From Pseudomonas gingeri (GTDB taxonomy: Bacteria; Pseudomonadota; Gammaproteobacteria; Pseudomonadales; Pseudomonadaceae), in the NCBI RefSeq assembly GCF_013386115.1, contig NZ_JACAOR010000014.1:372001-436000 (forward strand): a stretch of 64,000 nucleotides of DNA, written 5' to 3'. Position 1 is the first letter of the stretch. Every line of letters starts with the position of its first letter. The position numbers were made by a program, and so were the translations under genes. The notes under the pieces are model-generated. The model worked only from the letters and a program-made list of their open reading frames with translations, ran no database searches and was not told the origin of the DNA. This document shows, in pieces, positions 1 to 7,774 of this stretch.

Positions 1-567
1 ATGCTGGACAACCTGGGCCTGGAAAACACCGGGGTGAAGCTGGACAAGAACGGCTTTATCCAGGTCGACGAGCTGTACCAGACCAGCGAACCGTCGATCC
101 TCGCCCTCGGCGATGTGATCGGGCGCGTGCAACTGACGCCGGTGGCCCTTGCCGAAGGCATGGCGGTGGCCCGGCGCCTGTTCAAGCCCGAGCAGTATCG
201 TCCGGTCGACTACAACCTGATTCCGACCGCTGTGTTCAGCCAGCCGAATATCGGCACGGTCGGCCTGAGCGAGGAGCAGGCGCGGGAGCAGGGCCATGAG
301 GTGCAGATCTTCGAAAGCCGGTTCCGGCCGATGAAGCTGACCATGACCGAAGACCAGGAACGCACCCTGATGAAGCTGGTGGTGGATGCCCGCACCGACA
401 AGGTCCTGGGCTGCCATATGGTCGGCCCCGATGCCGGTGAAATCATCCAGGGCCTGGCCATCGCACTGAAGGCCGGCGCCACCAAGCAGCACTTCGACGA
501 AACCATCGGCGTCCATCCGACGGCGGCCGAAGAGTTCGTCACCATGCGTACGCCTGTCGCCAGCTGA
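1..567 (+). CDS. gor: Glutathione-disulfide reductase, C-terminal part (truncated by window start)
   Basis: Only the last 188 residues are present; the ATG at base 1 is an internal Met, since family members are about 450 residues. The enzyme reduces glutathione disulfide with NADPH in the cytoplasm. Visible are the second FAD-contact motif (ALGDV near residue 36), the dimerisation domain, and near the C-terminus HPTAAEE, which carries the His-Glu pair that protonates the active-site thiolate in this family. The redox-active CxxxxC lies upstream of the window. An AraC gene follows after 2 bases, suggesting coupling. Another class I flavoprotein disulfide reductase cannot be fully excluded, but HPTAAEE followed by the short tail fits glutathione reductase best. 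Confidence 0.88.
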   Translation: MLDNLGLENTGVKLDKNGFIQVDELYQTSEPSILALGDVIGRVQLTPVALAEGMAVARRLFKPEQYRPVDYNLIPTAVFSQPNIGTVGLSEEQAREQGHEVQIFESRFRPMKLTMTEDQERTLMKLVVDARTDKVLGCHMVGPDAGEIIQGLAIALKAGATKQHFDETIGVHPTAAEEFVTMRTPVAS

Positions 568-569
568 TC

Positions 570-1337
570 ATGGCCCTGGCCGCGCCGCCCGATCTCACCG
601 ACACCGGTCGGCCCGTGCAGCCCCTGGCACGGACCTACCCGCGGGGCTTGTACATCGAGCCCCACGAGCATGTCTGGGGGCAATTGCTGTATGCGATGTC
701 CGGGGTCATGTGGGTCGAGACGCCCCACGAAGCCCTGGTGGTCCCGCCGCAGCGGGCGGTGTGGTTGCCGCCCGGTGTCGCCCACGGTATCCGGGTGGTG
801 TCGGATCTGCAGATGCGCAATATCTACCTGCGTCCGGCCCTGGCCGAAACCCTGGAAAGCACGGTCCAGGTGATCGAGGTCGGTGGTTTGCTGCGCGAGC
901 TGATCGTCCGGCTGGTGGAGCAGACCGATGACCCGCAGGGCGAATACTATGAGGCGCTGGTCAACCTGGCGTTGCTGGAGCTCAAGCGGGCACGGCGTTC
1001 CCTGCTGAAAATCCCCATGCCCTCCGACACCGACCGGCGCCTGATGAGTCTTTGCCAGGCGGTGATGGGCGCGCCGTCACTGGCGATTTCCTTCGATCAG
1101 CATGCCGAACAGGCCGGTGCCAGCGTGCGCACCCTGGCGCGCCTGTTCCAGGCGGAGCTGGGCATGGGCTTTGCCGAGTGGCGACGCCAGGTGCAACTGG
1201 CGACGGCGGTGGCGGAGTTGATCCAGGGCGCGCCGGTCAGCCGTATCGCCCGCTCGCTGGGCTATTCGCCCAGCAGTTTCAGCGACATGTTCCGCCGCGC
1301 CCTCGGCATCGCCCCGTCGCATTATCCGGTGGGCTGA
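570..1337 (+). CDS. AraC family regulator with N-terminal cupin
   Basis: A 255-residue cytoplasmic transcription factor. The first 100 residues form a cupin sensor (an EPHEH-type start, then a VPPQRAVWLPPGVAHG stretch typical of AraC cupins). The C-terminal 100 residues carry two helix-turn-helix motifs; the second, around SRIARSLGYSPSSFSDMFRR, is the canonical AraC DNA-reading helix pair. The ATG lies 2 bases after the gor stop, so translation is probably coupled. The target genes and effector cannot be read from the sequence; gor itself or the small XapX and oxidoreductase genes downstream are candidates. Confidence 0.85.
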   Translation: MALAAPPDLTDTGRPVQPLARTYPRGLYIEPHEHVWGQLLYAMSGVMWVETPHEALVVPPQRAVWLPPGVAHGIRVVSDLQMRNIYLRPALAETLESTVQVIEVGGLLRELIVRLVEQTDDPQGEYYEALVNLALLELKRARRSLLKIPMPSDTDRRLMSLCQAVMGAPSLAISFDQHAEQAGASVRTLARLFQAELGMGFAEWRRQVQLATAVAELIQGAPVSRIARSLGYSPSSFSDMFRRALGIAPSHYPVG

Positions 1338-1441
1338 CGCGGTCGCCGAGATTTTGGCCGATATCCAGAAGCCCTTGACCGGCAGCCGGGGTTTGTCGGC
1401 CATAGACTGCGGGCATTCCTTTATCGAGCGCGGAGTTCGTC

Positions 1442-1615
1442 ATGAGCTACCTGATTTCCCTCGCCATCGGCATTGTTGTCGGACTGCTTTACGGCGGGCT
1501 CGATTTCCGCTCCCCGGCGCCACCCGCCGTGGCCCTGGTCGGTTTGCTGGGCATGCAACTGGGCGAAAAGGCCTGGCCCCTCGGCAAGCAACTGGTGGCT
1601 GGCTGGTTGTCCTGA
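1442..1615 (+). CDS. XapX domain (DUF1427) small membrane protein
   Basis: A 57-residue protein preceded by a GGAG at 1432-1435. It reads MSYLISLAIGIVVGLLYGGL, then a short polar turn with PAPPAVALVGLLGMQLGE. This two-helix pattern with the P-x-PP-A and G-x-LG-x-x-x-GE elements is that of XapX/DUF1427 proteins, small inner-membrane proteins without established function. It sits 34 bases ahead of a quinone oxidoreductase gene on the same strand and may share its transcript. Its size makes it easy to miss; the motif and ribosome site support it as real. Confidence 0.75.
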   Translation: MSYLISLAIGIVVGLLYGGLDFRSPAPPAVALVGLLGMQLGEKAWPLGKQLVAGWLS

Positions 1616-1649
1616 AGAATCCCTTGTTCCCTGTCTGGATGCGTACCTT

Positions 1650-2609
1650 ATGAAAGCCCTGCAATTTTCGAAGACCGGCGACCTTTCGGCGCTGCAACTG
1701 GTCGACCTGCCGATGCCCGTGCCTGCTGCCGGAGAAGTCCTGGTGCAGATCAAGGCGGCCGGCCTGAACCCCAGCGATGTGAAAAACGTCCTGGGACGCT
1801 TCGCCTACACCACCTTGCCCCGGGTGCCCGGACGCGACTTCGCCGGCGTGGTGGTCGAGGGCCCGCAGGCGCTGCTCGGCCAGGAAGTCTGGGGCACCGG
1901 CAAGGAGCTGGGTTTTACCGGCGACGGTTCCCATGCGCAGTACCTGACCCTGCCGGCCAGGGGCGTGGCACTCAAGCCGAGCCACTTGAGTTTTGTCCAG
2001 GCCGCCAGTCTCGGTGTGCCGTACACCACCGCCTGGGATGCCCTGGAGCGCAGCTTGGTGAAGGCCGGTACACGCCTGTTGGTGATCGGCGCCAATGGCG
2101 CGGTCGGCAGCGCGGCGATGGCCCTGGCGAAGATCCGTGGTGCCCATGCGCTGGGCGCGGTGCGGCGCCCGGAGCAGGTCAAGGCGCTGCAGGACAAGGG
2201 CTTCGAAGCCATTCAACTGGACCAGCCGGAAGCCTTGGCGGCGGCGGTCAACGGCGTTTTCCCCGGCGGCGCCGAGGTGATCTTCGACACCACCGGTTTC
2301 TGGCTGCCGGCGGCGGTCGGCGCGCTGGCGCCTTTCGGGCGGATCGCGATCATCGCCGCGCCGGTCGACGGCCATGTGCAACTGCCGGCCCTGGCCCTGT
2401 ATCGCAAGGGCGGTTCGGTGGTCGGTATCAACTCCTTGCTCTATGGCACCGAGGCCTGTGCGCGGATGCTCGAACAATTCGGACGGTTCTTCGATGAAGG
2501 CCTGCTGGAGCTGCCATCGGATCTGCGGGAATCGCCGCTGGCCGAGGGCCCGGCGCGCTATGCCGAGGTCAACCAGGGCAGCGGCGACAAGGTGATCCTG
2601 CTGCCTTGA
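1650..2609 (+). CDS. Zinc-independent MDR family NAD(P)H:quinone oxidoreductase-like dehydrogenase
   Basis: 319 residues, a medium-chain dehydrogenase/reductase of the quinone oxidoreductase type, expected to use NADPH in the cytoplasm. The N-terminal GroES-like domain contains AAGLNPSDVKNVLGRF and VPGRDFAGVV; the Rossmann domain carries a nucleotide-binding loop IGANGAVGSAAMALAK around residue 150. The Cys/His zinc ligands of alcohol dehydrogenases are absent. The frame is open 177 bases further upstream, but the ATG at 1650 (MKALQF) matches normal family starts; its Shine-Dalgarno sequence is weak. The substrate is unknown. A DUF2214 gene follows 80 bases downstream. Confidence 0.8.
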   Translation: MKALQFSKTGDLSALQLVDLPMPVPAAGEVLVQIKAAGLNPSDVKNVLGRFAYTTLPRVPGRDFAGVVVEGPQALLGQEVWGTGKELGFTGDGSHAQYLTLPARGVALKPSHLSFVQAASLGVPYTTAWDALERSLVKAGTRLLVIGANGAVGSAAMALAKIRGAHALGAVRRPEQVKALQDKGFEAIQLDQPEALAAAVNGVFPGGAEVIFDTTGFWLPAAVGALAPFGRIAIIAAPVDGHVQLPALALYRKGGSVVGINSLLYGTEACARMLEQFGRFFDEGLLELPSDLRESPLAEGPARYAEVNQGSGDKVILLP

Positions 2610-2689
2610 GGGCCTGATCCGGGCGGGAGCTTGCGCAAAGATCGGCGGTTTGAGCTACAACTGTCTTGCTCATTCAAGGAGACGATCCG

Positions 2690-3148
2690 ATGTTTGCTCA
2701 CTGGTCCCTGGCAGCGCTGCACCTTCTGGCCTTCGGTATCGCCCTGGCGGCAGTGTTCGGTCGTGGCGGGGCCTTGCGCCGCCTCACCGGCAGCACCCCG
2801 GCGGAACTGCGCCAGGTGTTCATCTGGGACAATCTCTGGGGCATCAGTGCCGGTATCCTGCTGGTGACCGGTGGTCTGCGGGCCTTCGGCGGTTTCGAGA
2901 AGGGGAGCGACTACTACCTGCACCAGCCACTGTTCCATCTCAAGCTGACGCTGTTCGTGATTGTCCTGCTGTTGGAGCTGGCGCCGATGATCAGTCTGAT
3001 CAAATGGCGGATCGCGCAGAAGAGGGGCACGGCCATCGATACCGGCCGGGCCAGCTTGTTCGCGCGCATCAGCCATATCGAAGCCCTGTTGATCATGCTG
3101 ATCGTGATTGCCGCCAGCGGCATGGCCCGCGGATTCCTCGCGGGTTGA
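2690..3148 (+). CDS. DUF2214 family inner-membrane protein
   Basis: 152 residues with four hydrophobic segments. It begins MFAHWSLAALHLLAFGIALA and contains RAFGGFEKGSDYYLHQPLFH, the characteristic DUF2214 loop, followed by helices around LFVIVLLLELAPMISLIKW and a C-terminal helix. A strong AAGGAGA at 2676-2682 fixes the start; the frame is open a little further upstream. Function is unknown for the family. It is the last gene before a REP-type repeat and a convergent gene, so it probably ends its transcription unit. Confidence 0.8.
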   Translation: MFAHWSLAALHLLAFGIALAAVFGRGGALRRLTGSTPAELRQVFIWDNLWGISAGILLVTGGLRAFGGFEKGSDYYLHQPLFHLKLTLFVIVLLLELAPMISLIKWRIAQKRGTAIDTGRASLFARISHIEALLIMLIVIAASGMARGFLAG

Positions 3149-3160
3149 CCGGGGCCCTTG

Positions 3161-3259
3161 TGTAGCAGCGAGCCAACTCGCGAAAGCGCTTCTTCCAGCG
3201 CCGCAGGATTTGGCCGGATGACCGCCTTCGGCGGTTCGCGGGCAAGCCCGGCTCCTACA
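3161..3259. repeat. REP-type inverted repeat pair (REPIN-like)
   Basis: Two REP-like units face each other between convergent genes: 3161-3188 resembles the common Pseudomonas unit (TGTAGCAGCGAGC...TCGCGAAAGCG), and 3237-3259 is the opposite orientation (CGCGGGCAAGCCCGGCTCC then TACA). About 48 bases lie between them. Such doublets are non-autonomous, dispersed by RAYT transposases, and often sit in convergent intergenic gaps. The left unit departs from the usual form (TGTAGCAGC rather than TGTAGGAGC), so it may be an old copy. No RAYT gene is in the window. Confidence 0.75.
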
Positions 3260-3268
3260 AGAGGTGAC

Positions 3269-3814
3269 TCAGGGTTGCAGGTGCAGGCTGGCGCGGATAC
3301 CGTTGACCACCGGTTCCACGGTCTTGTAGCCGTCCGCCGAGCCGGCGTAGAGCAGGGAATAGGCCTTGCCGTCGTGGGCCGCGGCCACCAGGGTCTGGGT
3401 CATCACATGTCCGCCGTTCTGGGTGATGGTGCAGGTGGTTTCCACCGCCGCCAGGCCACCCAGGGTGCTGTCGTGAATGCGATTGCACACGCTCATGAAA
3501 CCGCGCTCGACGAAATTCTTCTGCACCGCCTTGCGCATCTCCAGCAACACGCCGGGGAGGTTGACCTCATGGCCGGGGTTGAGCGCCGACTGGGTCAGCT
3601 CCATGACCATCATCGGATCGCCATTGGGATCGTTCTTCACCGCGCGCTGGCGCAGTCCGCTGACGACTTCGCCCGCGGCGTTCTGCGCTGGCGGCAGGGT
3701 CTGGACTTCCCAGTCGCCGGGCCAGGTGATCATCAGGTCGTCAGCCAGGGCTGAGGAGCCACCCAGCAGCAGGAAGAGGGCGGTGAAACAGGCACGGCGT
3801 TGCACAGGGGTCAT
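3269..3814 (-). CDS. Secreted DUF4946-type protein
   Basis: 181 residues with a cleavable signal peptide (MTPVQRRACFTALFLLLGGS, cleavage near ALA-DD at residue 24-25), so periplasmic or exported. The mature part starts with DLMITWPGDWEV and contains two cysteines (SVCNRIHD and TTCTITQ) likely to pair. The pattern, WP-x-x-W near the start, RQRAVxND, VNLPGVLLEMRKAVQ and the SVCxRIHDSTLGGL core, is what I know as DUF4946 in pseudomonads, of unknown role. It is convergent with the DUF2214 gene. The family assignment is from memory of the pattern, not a search. Confidence 0.65.
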   Translation of the reverse strand: MTPVQRRACFTALFLLLGGSSALADDLMITWPGDWEVQTLPPAQNAAGEVVSGLRQRAVKNDPNGDPMMVMELTQSALNPGHEVNLPGVLLEMRKAVQKNFVERGFMSVCNRIHDSTLGGLAAVETTCTITQNGGHVMTQTLVAAAHDGKAYSLLYAGSADGYKTVEPVVNGIRASLHLQP

Positions 3815-4033
3815 GGGAAGGCACTGACAGGAAGGCTGGGATCAATTGTTACAGTGTATCAATAGATCAGGCCGATTTGCCGATTCTTCTGCGCTTTTAC
3901 CCAAGGCCGCTCCCGGATCGCGGCTCTGAGCGTTCGTTTTCGACAAAGGCTGGCTTTGCCAACCCTCGCTGTTTTCCCGGATCGGGCCCCTCGATACTCG
4001 CGTCACAAGAACGCACGGAGGAACACACCGATC

Positions 4034-5293
4034 ATGCAATATCTCGACCGCCGGCCGACTGCCGAACGCCCTCACGATGACCACCGGGCTCCGGCCGCCC
4101 TGTTGCAGCCGGGACTGCACGGTGCCTTTGTCCGCGAAGGTTTTGCCCGGGCACCTTTTGTCGCCCGTCATTCCGGCGCCTTGTCAGGCCTGCGCCTGGC
4201 GGCCAAGGATGTCTTCGATATCGAGGGACAACGCACCGGTGCCGGCAACCCGCGCTGGCTGGCCCAGCAGGCCCCGGCCACGACGACGGCCCTGGCGGTG
4301 CGCCTGCTGCTGGAAGCCGGGGCCGAATGGACCGGCAAGACGGTCACCGACGAACTGGCGTTCAGCCTGGCGGGGATCAACCTGCACTACGGCACCCCGT
4401 GCAACCCGGCCGACCCGTCACGGATTCCCGGGGGCTCGTCGTCCGGCTCGGCAGTGGCGGTGGCCGCGGGGCTTGCGGATATCGGACTGGGCACCGATTG
4501 CGGTGGTTCCTGCCGTTTGCCGGCCAGCTACTGCGGGGTCTGGGGCATGCGCCCGACCCAGGGACGGATTGCCACGCGCGGTTGTTTCGCCCTGGCCCAC
4601 AGCTTTGACACCGTGGGCTGGTTCGCTGCCAATGGTGAGCATCTGGCGGCGGTGTTCGCGGTCCTGGCCAACGAGGCTGTGGATGAACACCCGCCAGAAA
4701 ACCCGCTGTTCCTCCTGAGCGAGGATGCCCTGGCGGTGTGCGACGAGGCGGTGCAGGTGGCGTTCGGCGCCCTGGTCGAACGCCTTGGCAGCACCCTGCA
4801 ACATACGCTGCTGCCATCGGCCAGCCTGACCCTGGCGGATTACGCCAGGGCCCATCGGGTCCTGCAGGGCGGTGAGATCTGGCAGCAGCACGGGGTCTGG
4901 GTCAGCGTCCACCTCGAGCAGCTCGCGGAGGATGTCCGCCAGCGTTTTCTAGCCGGTTCGCGGGTCACCGCACAACAGGTCGCCGCCGAACAGCAGGTGC
5001 GCCAGGCTGCGGCGCAGCAACTGGCACGACTTTTTGTCAATGAGTCGAGCTTCCTGCTGTTGCCCACGGTGCCGGCAGTTGCCCCGCGCCTGGACGCCAG
5101 CACCGAAGCCATGGAGCAACAGCGCCTGCGTTCCCAGCAGCTGCTGAGCGTTGCCGGCTTGGCCGGCCTGCCACAGGTCAGCCTGCCCTGGATCAGCCTC
5201 GACGGGGCTCCGTTGGGCTTGTCGGTGATCGGCCCGCGTGGCAGCGATGCGCGGGTCCTGGCCGCGGCACGGTGGCTGCACCGGCACCTCTGA
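4034..5293 (+). CDS. Amidase signature family hydrolase
   Basis: 419 residues, cytoplasmic, expected to hydrolyse a carboxamide with a Ser-cisSer-Lys triad. The Lys is in RLAAKDVFDIEGQ; the cis-Ser is in IPGGSSSGSAVAVAAG; the nucleophile is the Ser of GTDCGGSCRLPASYC. The ATG at 4034 follows GGAGG at 4017-4021 with rather long spacing; an open extension upstream lacks a better site. It is followed by the dicarboxylate carrier dctA and a LysR gene on the same strand, suggesting an amide whose acid product or relative is a transported substrate. Specificity is unknown. Confidence 0.85.
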   Translation: MQYLDRRPTAERPHDDHRAPAALLQPGLHGAFVREGFARAPFVARHSGALSGLRLAAKDVFDIEGQRTGAGNPRWLAQQAPATTTALAVRLLLEAGAEWTGKTVTDELAFSLAGINLHYGTPCNPADPSRIPGGSSSGSAVAVAAGLADIGLGTDCGGSCRLPASYCGVWGMRPTQGRIATRGCFALAHSFDTVGWFAANGEHLAAVFAVLANEAVDEHPPENPLFLLSEDALAVCDEAVQVAFGALVERLGSTLQHTLLPSASLTLADYARAHRVLQGGEIWQQHGVWVSVHLEQLAEDVRQRFLAGSRVTAQQVAAEQQVRQAAAQQLARLFVNESSFLLLPTVPAVAPRLDASTEAMEQQRLRSQQLLSVAGLAGLPQVSLPWISLDGAPLGLSVIGPRGSDARVLAAARWLHRHL

Positions 5294-5311
5294 CGCGAAC
5301 GATGCCTTGCG

Positions 5312-5339
5312 GATTTTCTCGGGCGGGAAAATCGCCCGA
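5312..5339 (+). promoter_or_regulatory. Interleaved inverted repeats (pseudoknot-like leader or terminator) before dctA
   Basis: Between amidase and dctA there are two interlocked pairs: GATTTTC (5312-5318) pairs with GAAAATC (5327-5333), and TCGGGC (5319-5324) pairs with GCCCGA (5334-5339). The order A1-B1-A2-B2 is the topology of an H-type pseudoknot; alternatively the two hairpins exclude each other. The second hairpin is followed by ACCTTTT, so a weak intrinsic terminator for the amidase gene is also possible. The element ends 10 bases before the dctA Shine-Dalgarno site (GGAG, 5350-5353). Confidence 0.5.
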
Positions 5340-5360
5340 TACCTTTTGTGGAGACCAATA

Positions 5361-6653
5361 ATGAAAAGACCCTTCTACAAAGTGCTGTACATCCAGGTCC
5401 TCGCCGCGATGCTCCTGGGCATCGCCGTCGGCCACTACTGGCCAAGCCTGGCCGCCGACATGAAGCCGCTGGGCGATGCCTTCATCAAGCTGATCAAGAT
5501 GGTGATCGGGCCGATCATCTTCTGTACGGTGGTCACCGGTATCGCCGGCATGGACAGCATGAAGAAGATCGGTCGGGTCGGCGGCAAGGCCTTGCTCTAC
5601 TTCGAGGTGGTTTCGACCCTGGCCCTGGTGATCGGCCTGGTGGCGACCCACTGGCTGACGCCCGGCGCCGGTTTCAACGTCGATCCGGCCAGACTCAATG
5701 CCAGCGCGGTGGCCGCCTATGCGGACAAGGCCCACGAACTGAGCACCAGCGGTTTTCTGATGAACATCATCCCGGACACCCTGGTATCGGCTTTCGCCCA
5801 GGGCGCGATCCTGCAGATCCTGCTGGTGGCGCTGCTGTTCGGTGCGGTGCTGGCGGGGTTGGGGGCGAAGGCGAGGGCGGTCAACCAGTTGATCGACGAT
5901 CTGTCCAAGGTTTTGTTCGGGATTGTCGGGATCATCACCCGACTGGCTCCCATCGGCGCCTTTGGCGCCATCGCCTTCACCATCGGTACCTACGGCGTCG
6001 GCTCGTTGCTGCCGATGCTGAAGCTGATTGGTACCTTCTATATCACGGCCCTGTTTTTCGTGATCGTGGTTCTGGGATCGATCGCTCGGTTTGTCGGCTT
6101 CAACCTGTTCCGCTTCCTGGCTTATATCAAGGAAGAACTGCTGATTGTCCTCGGCACCAGTTCCGGCGAACCGGTACTGCCGCTGATGATGACCAAGCTG
6201 GAACGCCTCGGTTGCTCGCGCTCGGTGGTCGGGTTGGTGATTCCCACCGGTTACTCTTTCAACCTCGACGGCACCAATATCTACATGACCATGTGTGTGC
6301 TGTTTATCGCCCAGGCGATGAATGTCGAGATCACCTGGGCCCAGCAACTGACCTTGCTAGCGGTGGCAATGGTGACGTCCAAGGGCGCCAGCGGCGTGAC
6401 CGGCGCTGCCTTTATCACCCTGGCGGCGACCCTGGCAGTGATGCCCACCGTGCCGGTATCGGGACTGGTGCTGATCCTCGGCATCAACCGCTTTCTCAGC
6501 GAAGTGGTGGCCCTGACCAATGTGATCGGCAACGGTGTGGCGACGGTGGCGGTGTCGGCCTGGGAGAAGGAACTGGATCGCGAGCGCATGCACCGGGTGC
6601 TCAATCGCCTGCCCGAGCCCATGGCGGACAAGGCGCCGGTCATTGCCAAGTGA
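5361..6653 (+). CDS. dctA: C4-dicarboxylate:cation symporter DctA
   Basis: 430 residues, an inner-membrane DAACS-family symporter taking up succinate, fumarate, malate or related dicarboxylates. Family hallmarks are visible: KMVIGPIIFCTVVTGIAGM near residue 47, the serine-rich reentrant loop (LGTSSGEPVLP), the TM7 motif SFNLDGTNIYMTMCVLFIAQ, and the second loop TSKGASGVTGAAFITLAATL. The ATG follows GGAG with 7-base spacing. Pseudomonads often hold several dctA paralogues; this one lies with an amidase and a LysR gene, so it may serve a special substrate rather than being the main C4 carrier. The leader contains an unusual inverted-repeat set. Confidence 0.88.
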   Translation: MKRPFYKVLYIQVLAAMLLGIAVGHYWPSLAADMKPLGDAFIKLIKMVIGPIIFCTVVTGIAGMDSMKKIGRVGGKALLYFEVVSTLALVIGLVATHWLTPGAGFNVDPARLNASAVAAYADKAHELSTSGFLMNIIPDTLVSAFAQGAILQILLVALLFGAVLAGLGAKARAVNQLIDDLSKVLFGIVGIITRLAPIGAFGAIAFTIGTYGVGSLLPMLKLIGTFYITALFFVIVVLGSIARFVGFNLFRFLAYIKEELLIVLGTSSGEPVLPLMMTKLERLGCSRSVVGLVIPTGYSFNLDGTNIYMTMCVLFIAQAMNVEITWAQQLTLLAVAMVTSKGASGVTGAAFITLAATLAVMPTVPVSGLVLILGINRFLSEVVALTNVIGNGVATVAVSAWEKELDRERMHRVLNRLPEPMADKAPVIAK

Positions 6654-6702
6654 CCTCGGGTAGGGTGTGATGACCGGGCTCTTTCAACGTGGCTCGATCC
6701 TC

Positions 6703-7620
6703 ATGCATTACGATCTGGTGGACCTCAAGGTGTTCCTCGCGGTAGCCGAGGAGGGCAACCTGACCCGCGGCGCGGCGCGCTGTCACCTGGCACCGTCTTC
6801 GGTCAGCCTGCGCCTCAAGGGCCTGGAAGACGCCATCGGCGCCGCGCTGCTGGTGCGCCAGGCCCGGGGTGTGAAGCTGACCCAGGCCGGCGTGGTGATG
6901 CTCGAACACACCCGGCGCTGCCTGGCCCAACTGGAACAGATGCACGCCGACCTGACGCCGTATGTGCAGGGCCTGACCAGCCATATCACCTTCTTTGCCA
7001 ATAACAACGCCATCAGTTCCTTCCTGCCCGACGATCTGACCCGGTTCTTCGCTGCCTACCCGGCGGTGCGGATCAACCTGGAGGAGCGCATGGGTTCGGA
7101 AATCGTCGCGGCGGTGGCGGCGGGCAGGGCGGATATCGGCATCATCGCGGTGGACTCCGATCACCCGGACCTGCAGTTCGTGCCGTACCGCGAAGACCGC
7201 TTCGTGATCATCGCACCGTCGGACAGCGCTCTGGCCCGCGAGGCATCCGTGCGTTTTACCGCATGCCTGGGCCGGCCCTTCATCAGCCTGCAAAGCGGCG
7301 CCGCGCTGCATACCTACCTGATGAGCCAGGCTGCCCTGGCCGGCGGCTCGCTGGATGTCTGCGTACAGGTTTCGGGTTTCCGTTCGATTGCCCAACTGGT
7401 GGCGTCAGGCGCCGGCATCAGCATCGTGCCGTTGTCGACCCTGGCTCCCGACGATGATCGACGCCTGGCGATCATCGAGCTGCGCGAGACCTGGGCCTTG
7501 CGTCATCATCGGGTATGTTTTCGCCGGGAAGTTCTGGAAAAACACTACTTTCTGCGACAGTTGGTCGAACTGTTGCACGAGGGCTACCAGGCTCCAGGTG
7601 ACCGTACAGAGGTTCCCTGA
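6703..7620 (+). CDS. LysR family transcriptional regulator
   Basis: 305 residues; N-terminal winged helix-turn-helix (MHYDLVDLKVFLAVAEEGNL, then GAARCHLAPSSVSLRLKGLE) and a C-terminal periplasmic-binding-like effector domain. In-frame GTG/ATG codons at 6667 and 6670 could extend it, but the homologous start is the ATG at 6703. It lies 49 bases after dctA on the same strand, unusual for LysR regulators, which are more often divergent from their target; it may be cotranscribed with amidase-dctA and control them. The effector is unknown. Confidence 0.85.
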   Translation: MHYDLVDLKVFLAVAEEGNLTRGAARCHLAPSSVSLRLKGLEDAIGAALLVRQARGVKLTQAGVVMLEHTRRCLAQLEQMHADLTPYVQGLTSHITFFANNNAISSFLPDDLTRFFAAYPAVRINLEERMGSEIVAAVAAGRADIGIIAVDSDHPDLQFVPYREDRFVIIAPSDSALAREASVRFTACLGRPFISLQSGAALHTYLMSQAALAGGSLDVCVQVSGFRSIAQLVASGAGISIVPLSTLAPDDDRRLAIIELRETWALRHHRVCFRREVLEKHYFLRQLVELLHEGYQAPGDRTEVP

Positions 7621-7774
7621 AACACCGGCACAGTCGACCGTTGCTCAGCTAACCCTTTGCTTCTTAAGCTTAATCCCGGACAATCGCGCCCCTCTTATGG
7701 CCGGGGCGCTGCCAGTGACACGTTTTTTCCGCCCCGGTCGCGTGGTAATGACCGGCTAACGGAGATTCGACCGG

